A stretch of DNA of 64,000 bases, taken from assembly GCF_905475395.1 (NCBI RefSeq), contig NC_058339.1, positions 10,672,001 through 10,736,000 on the forward strand. The letters run 5' to 3'. Below, piece by piece: positions 44,681 to 57,666 of this stretch (the first letter of the stretch is position 1; every line of letters starts with the position of its first letter). Position numbers and translations under genes: made by a program. This DNA is from Chrysoperla carnea (Eukaryota; Arthropoda; Insecta; Neuroptera; Chrysopidae). The notes under the pieces were generated by a model, which made no database searches, was not told the DNA's origin, and worked only from the letters and a program-made list of their open reading frames with translations.

Positions 44681-44833
44681 AGAGAAGACTACCAGTTAGT
44701 TCCTATGTATCCTTGTCTAATCTGTATGTCATTGGCTAGATATTGTTTACATTACACAAAATCTCTAGGCATCATATGATTATAACATATGACTATTACA
44801 AGGACACATAGGAACTAACTGACTTCTTCTGTC
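44681..44833. mobile_element. Fold-back MITE, ~35-bp arms
   Basis: The left arm holds CAGTTAGTTCCTATGTATCC and the right arm, inverted, CAGTTAGTTCCTATGTGTCC. Similarity extends outward to GAAGAC. The ~80-bp loop has no coding content. No clear target duplication. Confidence 0.7.
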
Positions 44834-46180
44834 TCATTTATCATATCCCATCCTCTTACAAGCTAGCATATCCCTCGCGTTATCTATGTATAATATTCTA
44901 TGATTTTTACATATCGAAGTTAAAAATAAGATAAAAATAATTTTAACCTTGAATCTGCCTTTTCGTACATCCCATATATGGGCGGTGACACTTGTTTTTT
45001 TTTTCTTTTCTATGTCATTGCTAATATGTGCACATTCTATTAAAAAGTTTGTTTTTATTCGTCTTTTTGTATCCCAAGTGAAAATTATCAAAAACTTTGA
45101 AAATGTGTTGCTTTTCAGATCTCTCCGTAAGAGCAATGCATTAAAACTGGAACTTTAATTTTGAATAGTTAATTAAAGACCCCGACTACCGGCCTGAAAT
45201 TTTGATAATTATGTTACTACATATAATATATAAGCAGAAAATCAACCCTTAATCTTCAAGTTGTTAACCTGAACCTACATACTTAAAATTGATATTAATT
45301 TAATTCGCATGCTCACACCGTTTTCCGATATAATTTACATTTACATATGAATTTGACAATCGAAATATCCATTACTGTCAACTTCAACGACGCAAAATAA
45401 AAATCCGCTCATTGTTTTTTTCATACTCAAAACCTGGTGGAACCTACAGTCTATATTTGAAGTGTTTTGAAAATAAAAGTTTTCATATATATTATTTATT
45501 ATCTTTTGATATTGATAAAAAGTTTAATTTTTTTTTTTTTGAAGCCTAATTATTGATTGTACGCAATTTAATAGTAATTATTACAATATGTTAATTAATT
45601 TTGATAAAGAAGAAAGAAGTTTTATTTTTCAATATTGCATGTACGGTCTGTTAATTTTTTATACATATAATTAATAAATAGATAGATAATAGATAGTATG
45701 TTATCAATTTTTTTTTGCGATTTTCGATTTTCATTCGATTTTCAATTATACATTGCGTTTGATTATACATTTGGGTTCCTACATTCATGGGTATGAGATA
45801 GTTCATATGTACATACATAGTGTATAAGAAAGATATACTATTAAATGTTTATGAGTAGTCGTTGAAGAATGAGGTTAGGGTATCTTGCTCAGGTGGTACT
45901 TGTTTGTCTAACTTATGCAAACAAATATACAGTTTGGCAACTATCTCATTAGGAATTTATAATATATGGAGCAAGAAGAGTTCTTATGGATGTTATCTTA
46001 TATATTTAAACGAGCAATTCTTGTATATATATATATATATCAACGATCTTGGAAATGGCTCCAACGATTTTTATGAAAATGAGTATGCAGGGGTTTTTTG
46101 GGGCGAAAAGTCGATCTAGCAAAGTTTCCTTTTTAAAAAACGTCGTTTTATCCGTCTTTTCATGAAAAACTGAAACCGTC
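44834..46180. other. Intergenic DNA, no supported gene
   Basis: Overlapping frames at 44834-45136 (minus) and 44949-45158 (plus) share a T/A-rich stretch and neither has a recognisable motif. A T14 run occurs near 45528. The plus frame at 45862-46119 includes a TATA dinucleotide run coding I-Y repeats and is not credible. Confidence 0.4.
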
Positions 46181-46290
46181 AATGCAAATTATAACTCTTC
46201 CTGACATCTATTGGTGTATATCGTAGTAAATGAAATACAATGCAAATTATAACTCTTCCTGACATCTATTGGTGTATATCGTAGTTAATG
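46181..46290. repeat. Tandem duplication, 2 x 58 bp
   Basis: AATGCAAATTATAACTCTTC begins at 46181 and again at 46239; the copies are almost identical through TGGTGTATATCGTAGT. Confidence 0.85.
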
Positions 46291-46502
46291 ATTCAAATTG
46301 GTATTTGTGTGGAGACATTTAAAACGGTCTTCTATTAGTGATAAAATTTGTGTCTTTTTAAGAATACCGAGCAAAGCTCGGTCATCCAGATATTTATGTA
46401 TAAAACAAAGAAAGAAACAGATATGTAGTGTGTGTGATGAGCGCGCAATCCTACCATTTGATGTGTGTTGCTTGATGCGTATATGTCTCATATTCTGAGT
46501 TT

Positions 46503-46682
46503 TATCGAAATTGGAGATTTAAAAAAATTTTCAATTTTTTGCAATTTTTTTAAGGGTAAGGTACCCCTTTGAAAAAATCGAGGAAATCGGGAAAAAAATT
46601 TTGTTTTCTAATTTGATGAAACTCGATGGATAGGGTAATTTTGATCCAAAAAGTATAAAAATCAGGTTAATTTAATGATTGT
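46503..46682. repeat. R2 self-complementary repeat fragment
   Basis: TATCGAAATTGGAGATTTAA then TTGATGAAACTCGATGGATA and AAAATCAGGTTAATTTAATG, matching R2 in inverse order to 43966-44207. Confidence 0.6.
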
Positions 46683-47396
46683 AAAAAATTTTTGTCTTGG
46701 AATATAAATGTGAATAGATATTGCGCGGTTGTTGAAAAGCAATACAGACTATAATTTTATGAGTATCTATAGATAAGCAAAATTGTAGTCAATTCAATTT
46801 ATCACAAAATTATCGATTATTAAATTCCATTTTGACTGGTTGATTAACAGCGTACACGGAAGTCATGTGGTTTAGTATTTTTTATTAGTTTAAACAAATA
46901 TTTATACAGTGTGTCCAAAGGTTCGTTTGTCGTTACTGTTATTGTTATTTATGTCAAATCAAAAAAATATTTATTTAAATAATTTTAAAATATGTGGTTA
47001 AAAAACTAAATATTTATTAATAAATAATAAATAAATAATAACTATTAAATAGTATTTTAGTAGTTATTAGTTAGTTATAAAATTTGCACAGTCATTTTTT
47101 AAACAATATACTTTTTAAATGTATAAAATAAATCATGATAATTGTTTTTGTGTCCCAATTGTAATTTTTCCTTGATTATATATGTAAATGCTTACCTAAC
47201 CTTGATTTTTAATGTTAATTCAAAATTTTTTGTTATTATACAGAGAGTCCCTAACTCACCCGGCCACCCCCGACCAGGCCCATAATTATTACGGACGAAG
47301 TGTCTTTATCCTTCTTGATCTGACGCATAGATTTGGGCTTCGTTTTAATTTTTTTTAAATAAACCTATTAGCAGGAATAAACCTTTTATTTTTTTT
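46683..47396. other. Intergenic DNA
   Basis: AT-rich; a short GC-richer stretch CTCACCCGGCCACCCCCGAC lies at 47255-47274. No gene or element identified. Confidence 0.4.
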
Positions 47397-47683
47397 ACCT
47401 GCTCATGTAGTTGTGACAATCACACCACTATTTTGTTATAATATTTATAAGTGGTAGAACCAATCAAAAAACTATGTTGCATTTCAAAACAACAATATTT
47501 GAAATTTGTTAGACAGTATATTACTTTCATACACACAATTATTCATGCGTTTGTGTCAACTTCATCACTCAACCCTGTACGGTAGTTGTATCATATTTGT
47601 GGCACCATTCGCCATATTTGATCTCTCGATGAGGTTGAGACAACTTCAAATCGTTTAGTATTAACAATTTTTTTTCTGTGTAG
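47397..47683 (-). repeat. R4 repeat, minus copy
   Basis: Reverse-complement counterpart of 42071-42366, from ACCTGCTCATGTAGTTGTGA to TTAGTATTAACAATTT. About 5 kb separates the pair. Confidence 0.72.
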
Positions 47684-50600
47684 TCCAACTTCTCTGTGAT
47701 TCAATTTGTTTATATACTTTTCCTTTTGGAAGTGATAACAAATTTTAAATTACGTCCAATGTTTTGAAATACAAAATTAGTCTTTGTTATTGTAAACGTA
47801 TTTATTCATAAAATTTTACTTGATTGTGTGTTAATGTCGGATAACCTTTAAGGTGTACCTTCTTTAAAAATAATAAATAAAAAATACTTTCATTGAAATT
47901 TTAAATTCATTGTAGTAAATTAAATACACAATTCTTGACCACAAAATTAAAAACAATAGAAAAATAAGTATCTAATCACCTAGTCATCAACTACAGTACT
48001 ATTACGGTTGTACTGTCGATAGTACAAGTGTCTTGCGTACCAACGCTGCATAATACCTGTAAAAGCAAAAGAGACAGAGGCAACTATGTTTTACTTAAAA
48101 TATAGGTATTCGTTGTGTGCGTAGTCATGGCAGGGACAATAAAATCGATGCCAGCGCTTTCAGTGAAAAATTTTCGAGTTAAAGGGGGCTGTTATGACTA
48201 ATTTGCAATTCTTTACATGTTAATGTAATAGAAATGTCAAATTAAAATTATTGTAAAACACGAATTAATTAAACTTAATGCATTAAAAATTGTGAAAATA
48301 AGAAATCAAATTGAACAAATATTATTTTTTAAATGTAAATTATCATAATTATTTATTTAAATTTGTTAGACAATAATAATAAATTTTCAATGTAAGTCAT
48401 AAATGCAATCCATACAATTATATATGCATCCATATAATTCTATAAATAATGTAGTGTATCGTTACCATGGAAACGCCTCCAATAAAACTCACATACGGTG
48501 CGAATAAGAAACAAGTTAGTTATAAGCTTACGTTGACTGTACAAGCATTGAAAAACATCATTAATTAATATTGTATTGGATTACCACAAACTACGTTAAT
48601 TTAAATTATGAAAAACCTACGACATAATTGAAATACACACAATAAAAAAAATATTCTGACTTTGAACTTTGCTTCATATAATATTTATATTTACATATCT
48701 AAACAACCATTGCTAAATTACACCAGAAGGTCAGTGTATTCAAATTGGTCAATTGGAATTTTTTTATAACCATATTTCATTATTTTGGTCTACGCTCATA
48801 TTTACTACAATAGAAATATTTGAATACCTAACACTATTAAATTATCAATTTGTCCAGTTTTTACGTTCCATTGCATATTAGTTATAAAACCAAAAAATAA
48901 ACTTTTATAATTAATGTGCTATGGAATGTATAAACTGGAAAAATTGATAATTTAAATCGGTATATGGATATAATTATATTTCTAATGGATTTTCGTTCGA
49001 TATCTCTAAGCATGACGCTAGGCAAATATTCAGATTCGGCCCTATTTGTCAATTTGTAGTAGGCTGAGTTTAAAGTTCTGATTTCTTTTTTAAATAACGA
49101 AAATATGAGAGGGTCGTCATCTTAAACACACTGTATGAGCGAGGACAGGCAAGGGTAACCCCTCTACAATTGGATTTACCATTTATTTCGTTGGCTAAGT
49201 GTGTGTTTATGCCAAAATATTGTTAAATTTATGCAATTTTTAGGCAAAAAATTCTGATTAGCCCCCCTCTAGTTCAATAACTCCTATGACTATATATAAA
49301 AAACGCCTAAGACTATAAATATGGTTCAGCCTTGACGTTAATTCGCATTGGCCCATCTCTCCGACTTAAGTCCTTGCCACTATGAGGCCATTTTTGTTGT
49401 TTAATATATTCTGGTGGGTAATAAAAAAACTAAAGTTTGCAGTTAAGGTAGTACCAGCATGAAATCACTTTTCGACAGATTTGGCCGAATTTTTTTTCTC
49501 GGGTTTATAATAGCTTTATTTATGAATTCCTAAAATTTCATAATTTTTGACCGTTTAGATCGCGAGATATTTAAAGACAAAGTTCGCAATTTTGAGGGTC
49601 ATGTCCCATTTAAAGCATGTAAAATGTCCGGTCTCTCCAACTATTTTTTATGATATTATTATATATTGAAGAAAAAGTAGAAAAAAATGTTTATACAATA
49701 CAATTCTAAAAAAAAAATTTAGAAATTAATTTTCACTTTCGAGATACTAATTTTGACGTAAATTGATCGAAATTGGGACGTTGGCATAATTATTTCCCAT
49801 TTTAAACGGTCAAAATTTCTGAAACTTTGGGAATTAATAGTAAGCATTATTAAATTCTTAAATTTAATTTTTCGTTAAATTCTGTCGAAAAAAAAATTGT
49901 ACCATTGCTTTAACATAGAAACTGCAAATACCATGCTGGAACATCGTTAAATTTTATTTTCTTTTTTTTTCAGCACTTATATTAAGTTATGTGGGGTAGG
50001 TGGCGTATTGTTGAACGCATATTTTGATACGGTTACCTCCTGTTCTATACAAATGTATTGTTCATGTTATTATGAATAAAATCTTTCTGACGAAACAAAA
50101 TAGTTGATTTTAAAAATTAGTAATATTGTAATAAATGTTGTAGATGTGTGTGTTGATACTAGAACTAGGTATCTATGGTTGATCAGTTGATGCGACGAAT
50201 GAAGAATAGAAAATAGAACTTTGAACTGAACATATTTGTATCTTTTTCTCTATGTTATTAACATTCATTAAAATAATCCATCCAATACCAACAAAAAACA
50301 GTTTTAATAATAAAATCATAAATGGAATTTTTAATTTTGTGTGATTTTAACAGTCAAATCATGAGCACACTTTAATTTCAAATAAATAATAAATATGTAG
50401 GTAAATAAAGTTTAATAAGGTATTCAGTCAGTCAGTTCATTAGGTATGGGCACAATTGATTATTGACCAATGAAGTATACAATTAAAAACTAATTAAAAT
50501 TTATTTTTATTATTTGCTCATTTAGGTTTCTTTCACACCTTAATGAGTCAAACATTTAAGTGGTCGCTTCAATTTTTAATTTAGCAACCATTTTCGTGGT

Positions 50601-51155
50601 TGGTCGGGGAAAAATATCAAGAACTGACCCACACTTTTTTGGAACTAACTATTTTCTATACATTTTGTGTTCGAAATAATCAATCAATCAGTAGTTTGTT
50701 ATTATAGCTTCAGATCTTTGTAGTAACTTGTACAAATGCAGCAATGAATTAAAATATGCAGAAATTAATTCATCTTTATGGACTTTTATATGCACAGCAT
50801 TTCACAAGAATTCGGAAGGTAGCCTTTTAATAATAATAAAATTTAAGTTCAATAAGTTAGATTTGATTGTATATTATTTTATTTAAAGTGTTTTTTCTTT
50901 AAAAGCTTCTTTTTTGTGTCTCTGCGTTATAGATCGCAACTTCTAAAACAATTTTACACTTTTTTTTACATACTATTTTTAAATTTATCTTTTTTGGCAG
51001 TTAGTTTACTACAGATATAAAGTTTTTGAAATTCTGTAAACTTAAGATTTTAGATTTATTTATAAATTTAGTTCTATCATCTCCGAAAGTTAGGTAATAA
51101 ATATTTTACTACAATCTATTCAACATAATAGTAAAAATTGAATGAAATATTGATA
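47684..51155. other. 3.5 kb without a recognised gene
   Basis: AT-rich, without splice-linked exons. Around 49440-49930 there are internally similar stretches (GACCGTTTAGATCGCGAGAT versus later GGTCAAAATTTCTGAAAC) suggesting another old self-complementary repeat, but the ends are unclear. Confidence 0.4.
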
Positions 51156-51754
51156 CAGTAAAACCTCTATAACATAAAAATTTAAAAATTAATAAAGTTG
51201 TATGTTCCCTTCCACACAAGGAAATTTTTGCTTATCTGGGCATTGTCTTTTAGTAGGTCTACGCCTGATAATTCTATATGAGTTAGTCTATGTGATTCTA
51301 AATAAAACTTACCATTGAAGCAACGAAAAATAATGATACCGTTTCAAACAGCGACATATTTTACGACATCAAAACGATTTTCTTTTAAAAAATGATACCA
51401 TTTAAAACAAGGCACCGTGTATTAATTCTTTTGAAAAAATATAATAATCATTATAGGCAATACACATTACATAACTGTATACTTTTTCTAAAGAAGATAG
51501 TTCTGGTATCGTGAAATATCGCAATTTGTGGCCGAATAATTCGAAAACGTGTCACTACTTTTCATTGAGCCAACGGTTATTTTTGAATCACTTATTAGAC
51601 TACATTAACCATAATATTGTCATTACAATTGTCGGATTTTTTTTTACATTCGTTTTGCTAAATCGATAAAATTAATCAGTAAGACAACAAATATAAATAA
51701 AATGTAAAAACGTTTCTTGAGTTTTTCATGTTAATTTATCGAGGTTCTACTGTA
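51154..51754. mobile_element. pogo/Tigger-type MITE, TA target duplication
   Basis: The element 51156-51752 starts CAGTAAAACCTCTATAAC and, inverted from the right, CAGTAGAACCTCGATAAA. TA flanks both sides (51154-51155, 51753-51754). CAGT(A/G)(A/G)AACCTC...TA termini are typical of Tigger elements. About 597 bp, no transposase frame. Confidence 0.75.
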
Positions 51755-54503
51755 TTTTACTGAAAAATTTACAAAAAAGTTAAATTGATAATTTTCATTG
51801 AATAAATGAATTAATTATAATTTAATATTTATGTGATATATGAGAGATAAGTATATTTTCTCTGTCTATGATAAAACGTATACGTATAAATAGAATATTA
51901 TTTAAGTACTTGTTTAGTAACTAGCGACCTTGGATAATACCTTTAAAATTTATTTCATAATGATGATGTAGCAATTAATTATGAATTTTAACAAAATAAT
52001 TTTATATTTTTGTGTAAAGAACTCAAATATTATTTAAATATTTCCGTATACTTTATTCACGTGGCTTTATTATAACTCAAATAATTACGAAATTACGGCA
52101 AGTGAAAATTGAGACCTAGCTTGGTGCGGTGGCGTGACGCTTTTATATGTGGATGGGAGTTAGCGAGTAAAGGAAGTTTATGTAGGTGAGTAAAGCACAT
52201 CAAATTGAGGCGGCTTAAATGGGACGGAATTGGTGCCGAGCTGGGGGGTTGCCATCTAGGTAATGAGAGTTTTCGAAATATTCTGTTAATTTCAATTTCG
52301 AGCCGAATGGTGACAATCCCATCTTTCTAGCATGTATAGAACAGAAAAACGTAATTTCAAGCAATTCCGCGTCGAATGTAAAAAGTCTTTTAGATTAGTA
52401 TACCTACAACAGTGTCAATTAGTCAGTCAACTTCACTTGGGTTTATATATTATTATTCGAAAATTTGTACAGCTTAAAGCTTCACATTATCTTCTTGTTA
52501 GCAATCAAGTTTTAAAAAAATTTTTAAACAATTTTTTACAGTTATGAAATTTGTTTAATCACTTTTAGAATTATGAAATCACAATTTTTACTACTTTATG
52601 AATTTTGAAATCAATTTTTACTACTTAAAAAGTTTTGAAATCAAGTTATATTCATTATAAAAACAATAGTCAAGTATCCGCTTCCGTAAAATTATTGTGC
52701 AAATTAAACAAGTGTTGCTTGCTACTTATAATCAATCATTCATTCTATAAGTTATAACTCATCGCGTATATTAATTAATTATATTTGGAAGACTGTAGAT
52801 TAATTTTGATTTAATATGATTAGTTAATAATGAGTGTAAAGCAGCGCTAATTAGTCTTATTAGAAATTTAGTCTAGTTTTTAATGTATTTTTATCAGAAT
52901 TTCGACGAAAAAGGCAAAAAATCAATACATGCTTTAAGTAAATTTATATTAAGATCAAACTTTAAAAAAATATTGTTCTCTTTACATATATTCCGTTTTA
53001 AAAAGCTTAAAAATAAAACTTATAAAATAAATTTTTGTAAAATAAAAATCGGAAAGTATATTATTAGATTTTTAGGATTAATATTTATAATCTTTTAATT
53101 ATTTTAAAATAATCTTTTGAAATATTTAAGTAAATAAACAATTATTAAAAACAACTTGTTCTATTTAGAACACGGTCTTGGATTTATTAGTTTATTGGAG
53201 ACACTAATCCGAATAAATATATATGCTAATTAGTAGTACAAAAATATATTATTGTTATCGTTACTTGTAACCATGAAAAATTAATTTAATTATAAACTTT
53301 ATTAGATTTTTATAAATATTGGTGAAGAAGTAAAAACTTATACAATCCCTGGCATTTGATCGATCGCTTTTGAAGCGGTGCCTTAACTACTAGGCTACTG
53401 TTATGTAATTTTTTCAATTATGTATTTATTATTATTCTTTAAAAATAAAAGATTATGACGAGAAAGTTAAGTTTAAGTTCAGTTGCAGCTTTATCTAGTT
53501 TATGTATCTGGACTCATACTTCGAAAATTCACCAAAAGAAATCTTATTTCTTTTTTAAAAACTTCTTTGATACATCCCGATATGACTAACAAATGAATAA
53601 TTTATAGTAGTTTTTTTGATTCGATTATTACGTGCTACTGGGTCGGTTAAAATTTCAATAGTTTTAATGTCAGGTGGTCTTAAGCTGAAAATGATTTAGA
53701 GACAATTTAGATCTTTGTAGAGGTAATTATTTTCGATTTATAAACTACTGAATGAAAAAAAAGTTCAAACTTTACATCATTTTAAATTTTATGCTGTAAG
53801 AACAAGTGATTTAATGTGTATGTGCTTGGTTGTTTGATTTAATTCTCTTTAATAATACAGTAGACCCTCGACAAGTTCAAGGTAATTAGTAAATTGTATT
53901 TGTTACATAACGACATTTTGTTTATACGCTTTGCGAATTTGAGATTTATGAATGAGCTAAGTTAAATGCAAATAAGTACTTCTAAAAGTCAGATTTTGAT
54001 TCCAACGTCCTCTTAAAAAATGTAAGCACGCGGATTATTCGCTTAATACGGCCAATTCTAATTAAATTATTTTAAAAATTATTGTACTGTTGCACGAACC
54101 GAGTGCAACTATTTTAAAATGGATATGTAATGATAGTATATTCTCTTTAAAGTTAAAAAAAATGATATTGAAATATTTGTATGTTTTTATATTAAGTCAT
54201 GGATTAATTATAATAAAGCAGCAATCTACCTACCTGTAAAACAATTAAAAATTATTTTTATTGTTTTATTTCGAATGGAAGAATAATGTAGGTTATATCT
54301 ACTTTACTTATAATATAAAAATGATTAATGTATAAAGGTCGCTTCAGATGTATTCATTTCCATTAATTATTAAGGTCAATTCATCAAATTGAAAAACATA
54401 TTATTTACTGACTTACATCTGTAGACCAAGAGCTTTTTGATCGAAAGTTATTTCTCACAGAAAAAACAAATTTCTCGATGTAGGAATTTTGTATAAACTC
54501 AAG
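51755..54503. other. Intergenic DNA with a GC-richer island and a SINE-like scrap
   Basis: At 52095-52270 G content rises sharply (GCTTGGTGCGGTGGCGTGAC, GGTGCCGAGCTGGGGGGTTG) against a very AT-rich background; this could be a non-coding exon or promoter, with no coding frame evident. At 53350-53400 the minus strand reads GTAGCCTAGTAGTTAAGGCA, like a tRNA A box. A single CAGTAGACCCTCGAC end near 53861 resembles a Tigger terminus without partner. Confidence 0.35.
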
Positions 54504-54845
54504 TCATTTCTCAACTCCTTTTCTTTTAAAAAACAAAAAAGATAGATCGTAAATAGAATTTTCTTGTAAAAATCGAAATATTTTGAATAGAAAATACCGT
54601 TTGCCTAAATGCGCGATTCTTCTCGTTTCTACCCCTGCAAATTTCAATAAATCTCGTCTATGATTCATGATTTTTGTAGGTTTACTTCGATTAGACAGTT
54701 GCTTGTAATTACTCCCCGATGGTATTACCTTTGAGATCTTTTCAAAATGTTTAGGCTCTGCGGCAATCTTAACGATTCTGTCATGTTTTTTTATGTTTTT
54801 CGGTGGAAGTATTGAGCGTGTATCATTCGCATTATTTTTGTTCAT
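54504..54845 (-). CDS. Hypothetical open reading frame, 113 aa
   Basis: The longest ATG-started frame in the right flank. The product is basic and Lys/Arg/Ile-rich with an even spread of residues, and includes KIMNHRRDLLKFAGVETRR. No signal peptide, membrane segment, zinc knuckle or known motif is apparent. There is no recognisable promoter or splice context. It may be a chance frame or a decayed transposon gene. I do not recognise it. Confidence 0.2.
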   Translation of the reverse strand: MNKNNANDTRSILPPKNIKKHDRIVKIAAEPKHFEKISKVIPSGSNYKQLSNRSKPTKIMNHRRDLLKFAGVETRRIAHLGKRYFLFKIFRFLQENSIYDLSFLFFKRKGVEK

Positions 54846-54992
54846 GGTTTAGTTCAGCTGCGTTAGTGCCCTTTTATACATCACTGTGTCCATGAATGTA
54901 GCAGAAAGTGACATTTGCCTGTTTTGGTCTAATACAACATTTCCGTAGAACGCATAACCACAATTAAGTTCTGCCCGAAAGTCTACCTAGAT

Positions 54993-55170
54993 CAGTGTTT
55001 CTGGTGGACAGTGGGCGATAACGCCCCCTTGTGAGCGCTAGAAGCCTTTAGGGGGAATGATAAGACTAATTTGTGTAGAAAAAATTTAATAGGCTAAGAC
55101 TTATATGGGGCGTTGAAAAATAATTGATTCTCGAAGTGGGTGGTAGACGAAATATGTTTAAGAACCTCTG
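54993..55170. mobile_element. Small hAT-like MITE
   Basis: The left end is CAGTGTTTCTGGTGGACAGT and the right end, inverted, CAGAGGTTCTTAAACATATT: short inverted termini of CAG(T/A)G(G/T)TTCT type, as in many hAT elements. Flanks ACCTAGAT and TTAGATTG share only part of an 8-mer, so the target duplication is degraded or the edges are off. Confidence 0.45.
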
Positions 55171-56950
55171 TTAGATTGTGAAGTTTCTAATAGGTTTGCC
55201 TTTTTTATTGGTTTGTTCAACTGCATGGATTACGGCTTATAAATCGTTGCTACGACGTAAAGGGAGTATACCGTAAAGTTAAAGTGTATTTTCAAAGCAT
55301 TGAAATATCACTTTACTATATCTGACTCTGTTCCCGTCTTTACGATTACTTAAATGAAATAAGAAAAAGCAGTTAAAAAATGCTTAGCCAATTCATTCTA
55401 GATTTAAACAAAATGTTTGAAGGGTTCCGATACAAAATATTTTTACAAATCCAAAAGTATGAATTAAGCTTGAGACTTAACAAATAAGGTTTTATTTAAA
55501 CGTTTAATTCAACATATAATTATTATAAATACGGAAAAGAATTTAATAGCAATTCAAGGTTTTCTTGTACAATTTGTTACTAATCTTTTATTTACGCTTG
55601 TTCATTATTATTATAGTAAAGTTTCTTATCCTATAAGAATATTAACTATTATTTCGTTAGCGTTACGGTAGTGTGATTTCATAACGACATCAACCTCCTT
55701 AACTTCATAAACTTCTTAACAACACTCATCGCCTAAGTATTAACTTTTAGTAACTAACACCTAATTTACAAAAGGAAATCAAATTGAATTTTGTTATTTT
55801 TTTCCATATTCTAATTAACTTACTTTCTCTGTTACCTTTTTTTGAAATGGAATTAACATAACCTATTTCAAAGTTCAAGTTCTTTTCAAAAAGAATAATA
55901 TAAATATGTTTGTTAATTATTTTGTTTTTTATTAATTTTAATTTTTGCCTTGTCATTGGAGGAATTAATAGGAAATTAACCAATTTATTAATTTAATATA
56001 CAAACATTAGCAACCTTTGGAGGTATATTTTTGAATAATCCTATCACATCAACAAAATTGATACTGATAAGCTCTGTAATTTATGATAAAAAATAAAGAA
56101 TTTTTTAAGTTAATAATTATTAATTTCTTAATAGAAAATTATTTTTTTCATTCCAAAAATTGAAATAAAAAAAAAGAAGATACTTTAACAACAATTTGAT
56201 GCGATGATGACAATTTTACTTGGGGATACTGACACACAATTCCAGGTCATTTTTTGCAAATACGACAACTCTTAATAGGTTAACGGTTAATTATTGAAAA
56301 GAAAAAAATGATGGTCATATTTATAGCGTTAGTCATCGGAACGTAATCACAGGACTATTAATCGAAGTTGTTATTGTTAAAGGCTTTATTTCATACCATT
56401 CACGACATCATGTGATAATTTGCTGATCTCTGGGAGTCAGTCATACTCACCAAGATTTGAATTTTGATAATAAGTTAAGTGTTAATTTATTAAACTCCAA
56501 TAACTATTAATAATTACTTAATGGATGTAAAAACCCACCACAATTAGTTATTTAATTGGATGCATAAAATGTTCCAAGTTCACTTCAATTAAGTTTAAGT
56601 GGCAATATTATTTATTAATCGAGAAAGGTGTTATTGGAAAGTGACTCCTGTTTCAAACAAAAATACAAAATTTTTATATGACAAGGTCAAAAATGATCAT
56701 TTCAAGCTATTTCAAAAATTTTGACAGATTAATTTCTGGTGGGCCGACGTTCAAAAAAACAAGAAAATATCCGAATATTGAATTTCAAATTATAAATGTT
56801 TTACACTTTTTATTTAAGTACTCGAAAATATAAGTAATTTCAGTATTCAAGCTAATTTTAAGTGCGTGGTCGCTTAATTCTTTGCTAGGTGAACTTCTTT
56901 GCACTTTGGGTCGAGTTCCCACATAAGATAAATTATAAACATTATCATAT
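55171..56950. other. Intergenic DNA, nothing recognised
   Basis: AT-rich. The 78-codon minus frame at 55747-55983 is Lys/Ile/Asn-rich with no motif. Confidence 0.45.
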
Positions 56951-57629
56951 TACAGTAGAACTCCAATTATCCAAATTAATGGGGACCGGGACCCATTCGG
57001 ATAATCAAATATTCGGATAATCGGAGTTTTTTTAAAAAAATTGCCATTGGAGAGGAAAAAAGCTACGTTTTGATATTGCACTATTTTTTTGTTGAATTAA
57101 ATGAAAGAAACATGATATTTTCACATGTTTTAAATATAAATAAAATGTACTTATGTACAAGTTTAGAAATAAAAATCATTGTTTTTTAAACATCTCCGTC
57201 AATGTAAGCTGTTTTGCGGTCTTCATCCGTTTTCGGGCAGCCAGGTCACGCATTCGCTTGACGGTGAGCAGTTGCAAGTGGTCACACTCGGGCTGACGCT
57301 CCATCCACTTCAAAGCAGTCTCGAGGCCGGCAAATACTTCACTAGCTGATGGTCCAGCGTCTACTTCAACATCAGCAGAAAGTTCTTCTTCCACTTCCAC
57401 TTCAACATCTTCTCTCACACTTTCAACAAACAATGACATAATTCATACCACGTGTTGTGCCTACACTGACTTCGCGGAGGGAAGGACAATAGTGAGCGAA
57501 CGCGCAAACACTGGCTTCGCGGGGGGAAGAATAATAGCGCACTTTTTTTGGACAAATTTTTTTCTGAAAGTGATTCGGATAATCGGCGATTCGGATAGTC
57601 GGAGTTCGGATAATTGGAGTTCTACTGTA
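56951..57629 (-). mobile_element. pogo/Tigger element, internally deleted, TA target duplication
   Basis: The element 56953-57627 has inverted ends CAGTAGAACTCCAATTATCC and CAGTAGAACTCCAATTATCC (right end read inverted), flanked by TA at 56951-56952 and 57628-57629. Subterminal ATTCGGATAATC motifs repeat near both ends. At 675 bp it keeps only the transposase C-terminus on the minus strand. The termini are exact matches over 20 bp, indicating fairly recent mobility. Confidence 0.88.
57176..57439 (-). pseudogene. Tigger/jerky-type transposase C-terminal fragment (87 codons)
   Basis: The fragment is acidic at first (EDVEVEVEEELSADVEVD), then has ALKWMERQPECDHLQLL, then the basic end RDLAARKRMKTAKQLTLTEM followed by FKKQ and TGA. 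The 'W-x-E-x-Q' helix followed by a short basic tail ending in T-x-x-x-F-F/MFKK is the usual finish of pogo/Tigger (jerky-like) transposases. The DNA-binding CENP-B-type domains and DDE core are missing. The region's higher GC than its surroundings fits a recently arrived coding remnant. Confidence 0.75.
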
Positions 57630-57666
57630 TCATTAAATCCGGACATACAATAATTAATAATTCCAG

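Noticed and set aside
44834-45158. Overlapping 100- and 69-codon frames on opposite strands
   Set aside because: AT-rich low-complexity composition, mutually exclusive, no recognisable domain.
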